A stretch of 64,000 nt of DNA from Antricoccus suffuscus. Its GTDB lineage: Bacteria; Actinomycetota; Actinomycetes; Mycobacteriales; Antricoccaceae. The position numbers and the translations under genes were made by a program. Location of the stretch: assembly GCF_003003235.1 (NCBI RefSeq), contig NZ_PVUE01000009.1:1-64000 (forward strand), given 5' to 3'. A model generated the notes under the pieces. That model did no database searches. It saw nothing but the letters and a program-made list of their open reading frames with translations, and had not been told where the DNA came from. Below, in pieces: positions 63,151 to 64,000 of this stretch. The first letter of the stretch is position 1. Each line of letters starts with the position of its first letter.

Positions 63151-63175
63151 CGCCAGTCTCTGAAGGGCGGGTCCG

Positions 63176-63691
63176 ATGACTACGATCCTCGATCCCACTG
63201 GCGAACGCTCGCCGGTAGCACGGCAGCGCGTCGAGCGACCAGGGTCGCTCGACGGAAAGACCGTGGGGCTGCTCGATATTTCTAAACCACGTGGCGACAT
63301 ATTCCTCGACCGACTCGAGCAGCGGCTCGTCGGAGTAGGCGCCAAGGTACATCGATACAAGAAGCCCACCTTTACCAAACCGGCGCCGGCGGACTTGCGT
63401 TACGAGATCTCCACGCAGTGCGACATGGTCGTCGAAGCGCTCGCCGATTGAGGCAGTTGTACGTCGTGCAGTGTGCATGACATCAGTGATCTCGAACAGC
63501 GCGGGCTTCCGGGCGTCATGATCGCGACCACAGGGTTCGTGACGGCGGCCCAGACCCAGGCTGACGCTCTCGGCTTCGGCACGATCGCGCGTGTCTTCAC
63601 GCCGCACCCGGTCCAAGACCGCACCGACGACGAGATGCGTGAGTACGCCGACGGTGTTTTCGACTCCGTGGTCGAGCAGCTGACCAGCTAG
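63176..63691 (+). CDS. UGSC-family selenoprotein candidate (in-frame TGA read as selenocysteine)
   Basis: The frame from ATG 63176 runs for 91 codons, meets TGA at 63449-63451, and continues in the same frame for 79 more codons to TAG at 63691. The sequence on both sides reads as one protein: VVEALAD-U-GSCTSC-SVHDISDLEQRG, with Sec92, Cys95 and Cys98. Family members that I recall are named after this U/C-G-S-C motif, with Cys or Sec at the first position. The following hairpin (63463-63481) fits a bacterial SECIS. The 171-residue product is probably a cytoplasmic redox protein. If UGA were a real stop, only a 91-residue fragment would be made. Function unknown; it sits right behind the thioredoxin-fold fusion gene. 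Confidence 0.8.
63463..63481 (+). promoter_or_regulatory. Candidate bacterial SECIS hairpin
   Basis: GTCGTGC (63463-63469) pairs with GCATGAC (63475-63481), one pair being G-U, around the loop AGTGT. The loop holds the GU that SelB contacts in known bacterial elements and lies about 20 bases after the TGA, inside the usual spacing. It lies in the coding frame as expected in bacteria. Confidence 0.65.
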
Positions 63692-64000
63692 GCGGCGTTG
63701 TTGGCGGCCTCGGTCAGCAACGGCAGATATTTATCTAGCATCCATGGCAGACTCAACACGGTCACCGCGCTCGTCGCGTACACCATCGGCGGATCGGTGA
63801 TGGGGACGTAACTATCGGTGCTGACCGCCGTGAGGTCTTTGAATAGCTGGTTCCCCTCGATTTCGCTCTGTAGCTCGTCGTTGAGGTACCAGGCAACGAG
63901 TACGTCGGTCTTGACGTCGGAGAGAGTTTCCATGCTGACCTTCTTGGCGAAGGACTCTCCGCCACTGCTTTTCTGCTTGGCGATACTTGGCGATGGGGTG
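63688..64000 (-). CDS. C-terminal part of an iron-siderophore ABC transporter binding protein
   Basis: The frame is open from the right window edge to a stop at 63688-63690. About 103 residues are visible, ending DKYLPLLTEAANNAA. The pattern LVAWYLNDELQSEIEGNQLF, then DLTAVSTDSYVPITDPPMVY and SLPWMLDKYLPLL matches the C-terminal half of FecB/FepB-type siderophore-binding lipoproteins. The N-terminus, signal peptide and start lie outside. It converges on the UGSC gene with a 4-bp overlap. An apparent internal ATG at 63931 is not the start. Confidence 0.8.
   Translation of the reverse strand, partial: TPSPSIAKQKSSGGESFAKKVSMETLSDVKTDVLVAWYLNDELQSEIEGNQLFKDLTAVSTDSYVPITDPPMVYATSAVTVLSLPWMLDKYLPLLTEAANNAA

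Noticed and set aside
63176-63451. A short 91-residue protein ending at the TGA, with a second separate gene from 63473
   Set aside because: The downstream frame continues in register with the GSCTSC motif right after the TGA and a hairpin follows; a split into two genes would need a start at GTG 63473 with no ribosome binding site.
1-64000. Genomic island or prophage
   Set aside because: No integrase, transposase, tRNA-flanking repeat or phage gene is visible and codon use looks even across the window.

Overview
The window looks like chromosome of a high-GC, free-living Actinomycetota. Codons are G/C-ending, GTG starts are common, overlaps of the ATGA/GTGA type are frequent, and the block DUF5318 - ponA1-type PBP - GT87-like membrane protein (53443-57663) matches, from memory, the mycobacterial ponA1 neighbourhood. 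I see no rRNA, tRNA, CRISPR array, transposase, integrase or phage gene. Most of the window is densely packed metabolic, transport and regulatory genes.

Layout. 1-8.6 kb: the start of a His/Asp-rich protein leaving the left edge, a large LAL/LuxR regulator, a membrane protein overlapping a carotenoid oxygenase, and a NarL-type two-component system overlapping a DUF4097 protein. 8.7-20.8 kb: crotonase, SDR and TSUP exporter, then a MocR regulator, a complete peptide-type ABC importer (binding lipoprotein, two permeases, two ATPases), a YtcJ-like amidohydrolase and a CobW GTPase, overlapping or tightly spaced from the importer onward. 20.8-30.6 kb: two acyl-CoA ligases, a PAP2-lipid kinase fusion, a second PAP2 enzyme, a CitE-like lyase, and a copper amine oxidase translationally coupled to an APC permease (amine uptake and oxidation). 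30.8-38.5 kb: OmpR/EnvZ-type system followed by two paralogous GT39 membrane glycosyltransferases and a GT2-GtrA fusion, probably a polyprenyl-phosphate-sugar pathway for envelope glycans. 39-48.5 kb: SDR, orphan Leu-type binding lipoprotein, Lys-tailed ArsR regulator, tricorn protease, Bcr/CflA-type MFS pump, a 21-bp tandem repeat, and ArsR-SRPBCC-SnoaL-TfoX small genes. 48.5-53.4 kb: MacB-type ABC transporter with a reduced permease, a carboxymuconolactone decarboxylase-family gene, and a sensor kinase whose response regulator has lost its output domain. 53.4-61.7 kb: ponA block, endonuclease IV, YjbR, deazaflavin-dependent reductase, proline iminopeptidase and a crotonase. 61.7-64 kb: a thioredoxin-fold fusion protein followed by a gene interrupted by an in-frame TGA, then the end of a siderophore-binding protein.

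The most striking item is the gene at 63176-63691. Its TGA (63449-63451) is followed in frame by Gly-Ser-Cys-Thr-Ser-Cys, and a 7-bp hairpin with a GU-containing loop lies 11 nt further on. That is the layout of a bacterial selenocysteine codon with its SECIS element, and the protein fits the UGSC family of (seleno)proteins. The neighbour at 61708 carries a CxxC thioredoxin-like domain fused to a large second domain, so the pair may form a redox system. Other points of interest are a 24-bp perfect inverted repeat in front of a crotonase gene, a 21-bp repeat family at two loci, two palindromes in front of ArsR genes, a truncated response regulator, an ABC permease lacking one extracellular domain, and an SDR without the usual Tyr-Lys pair.
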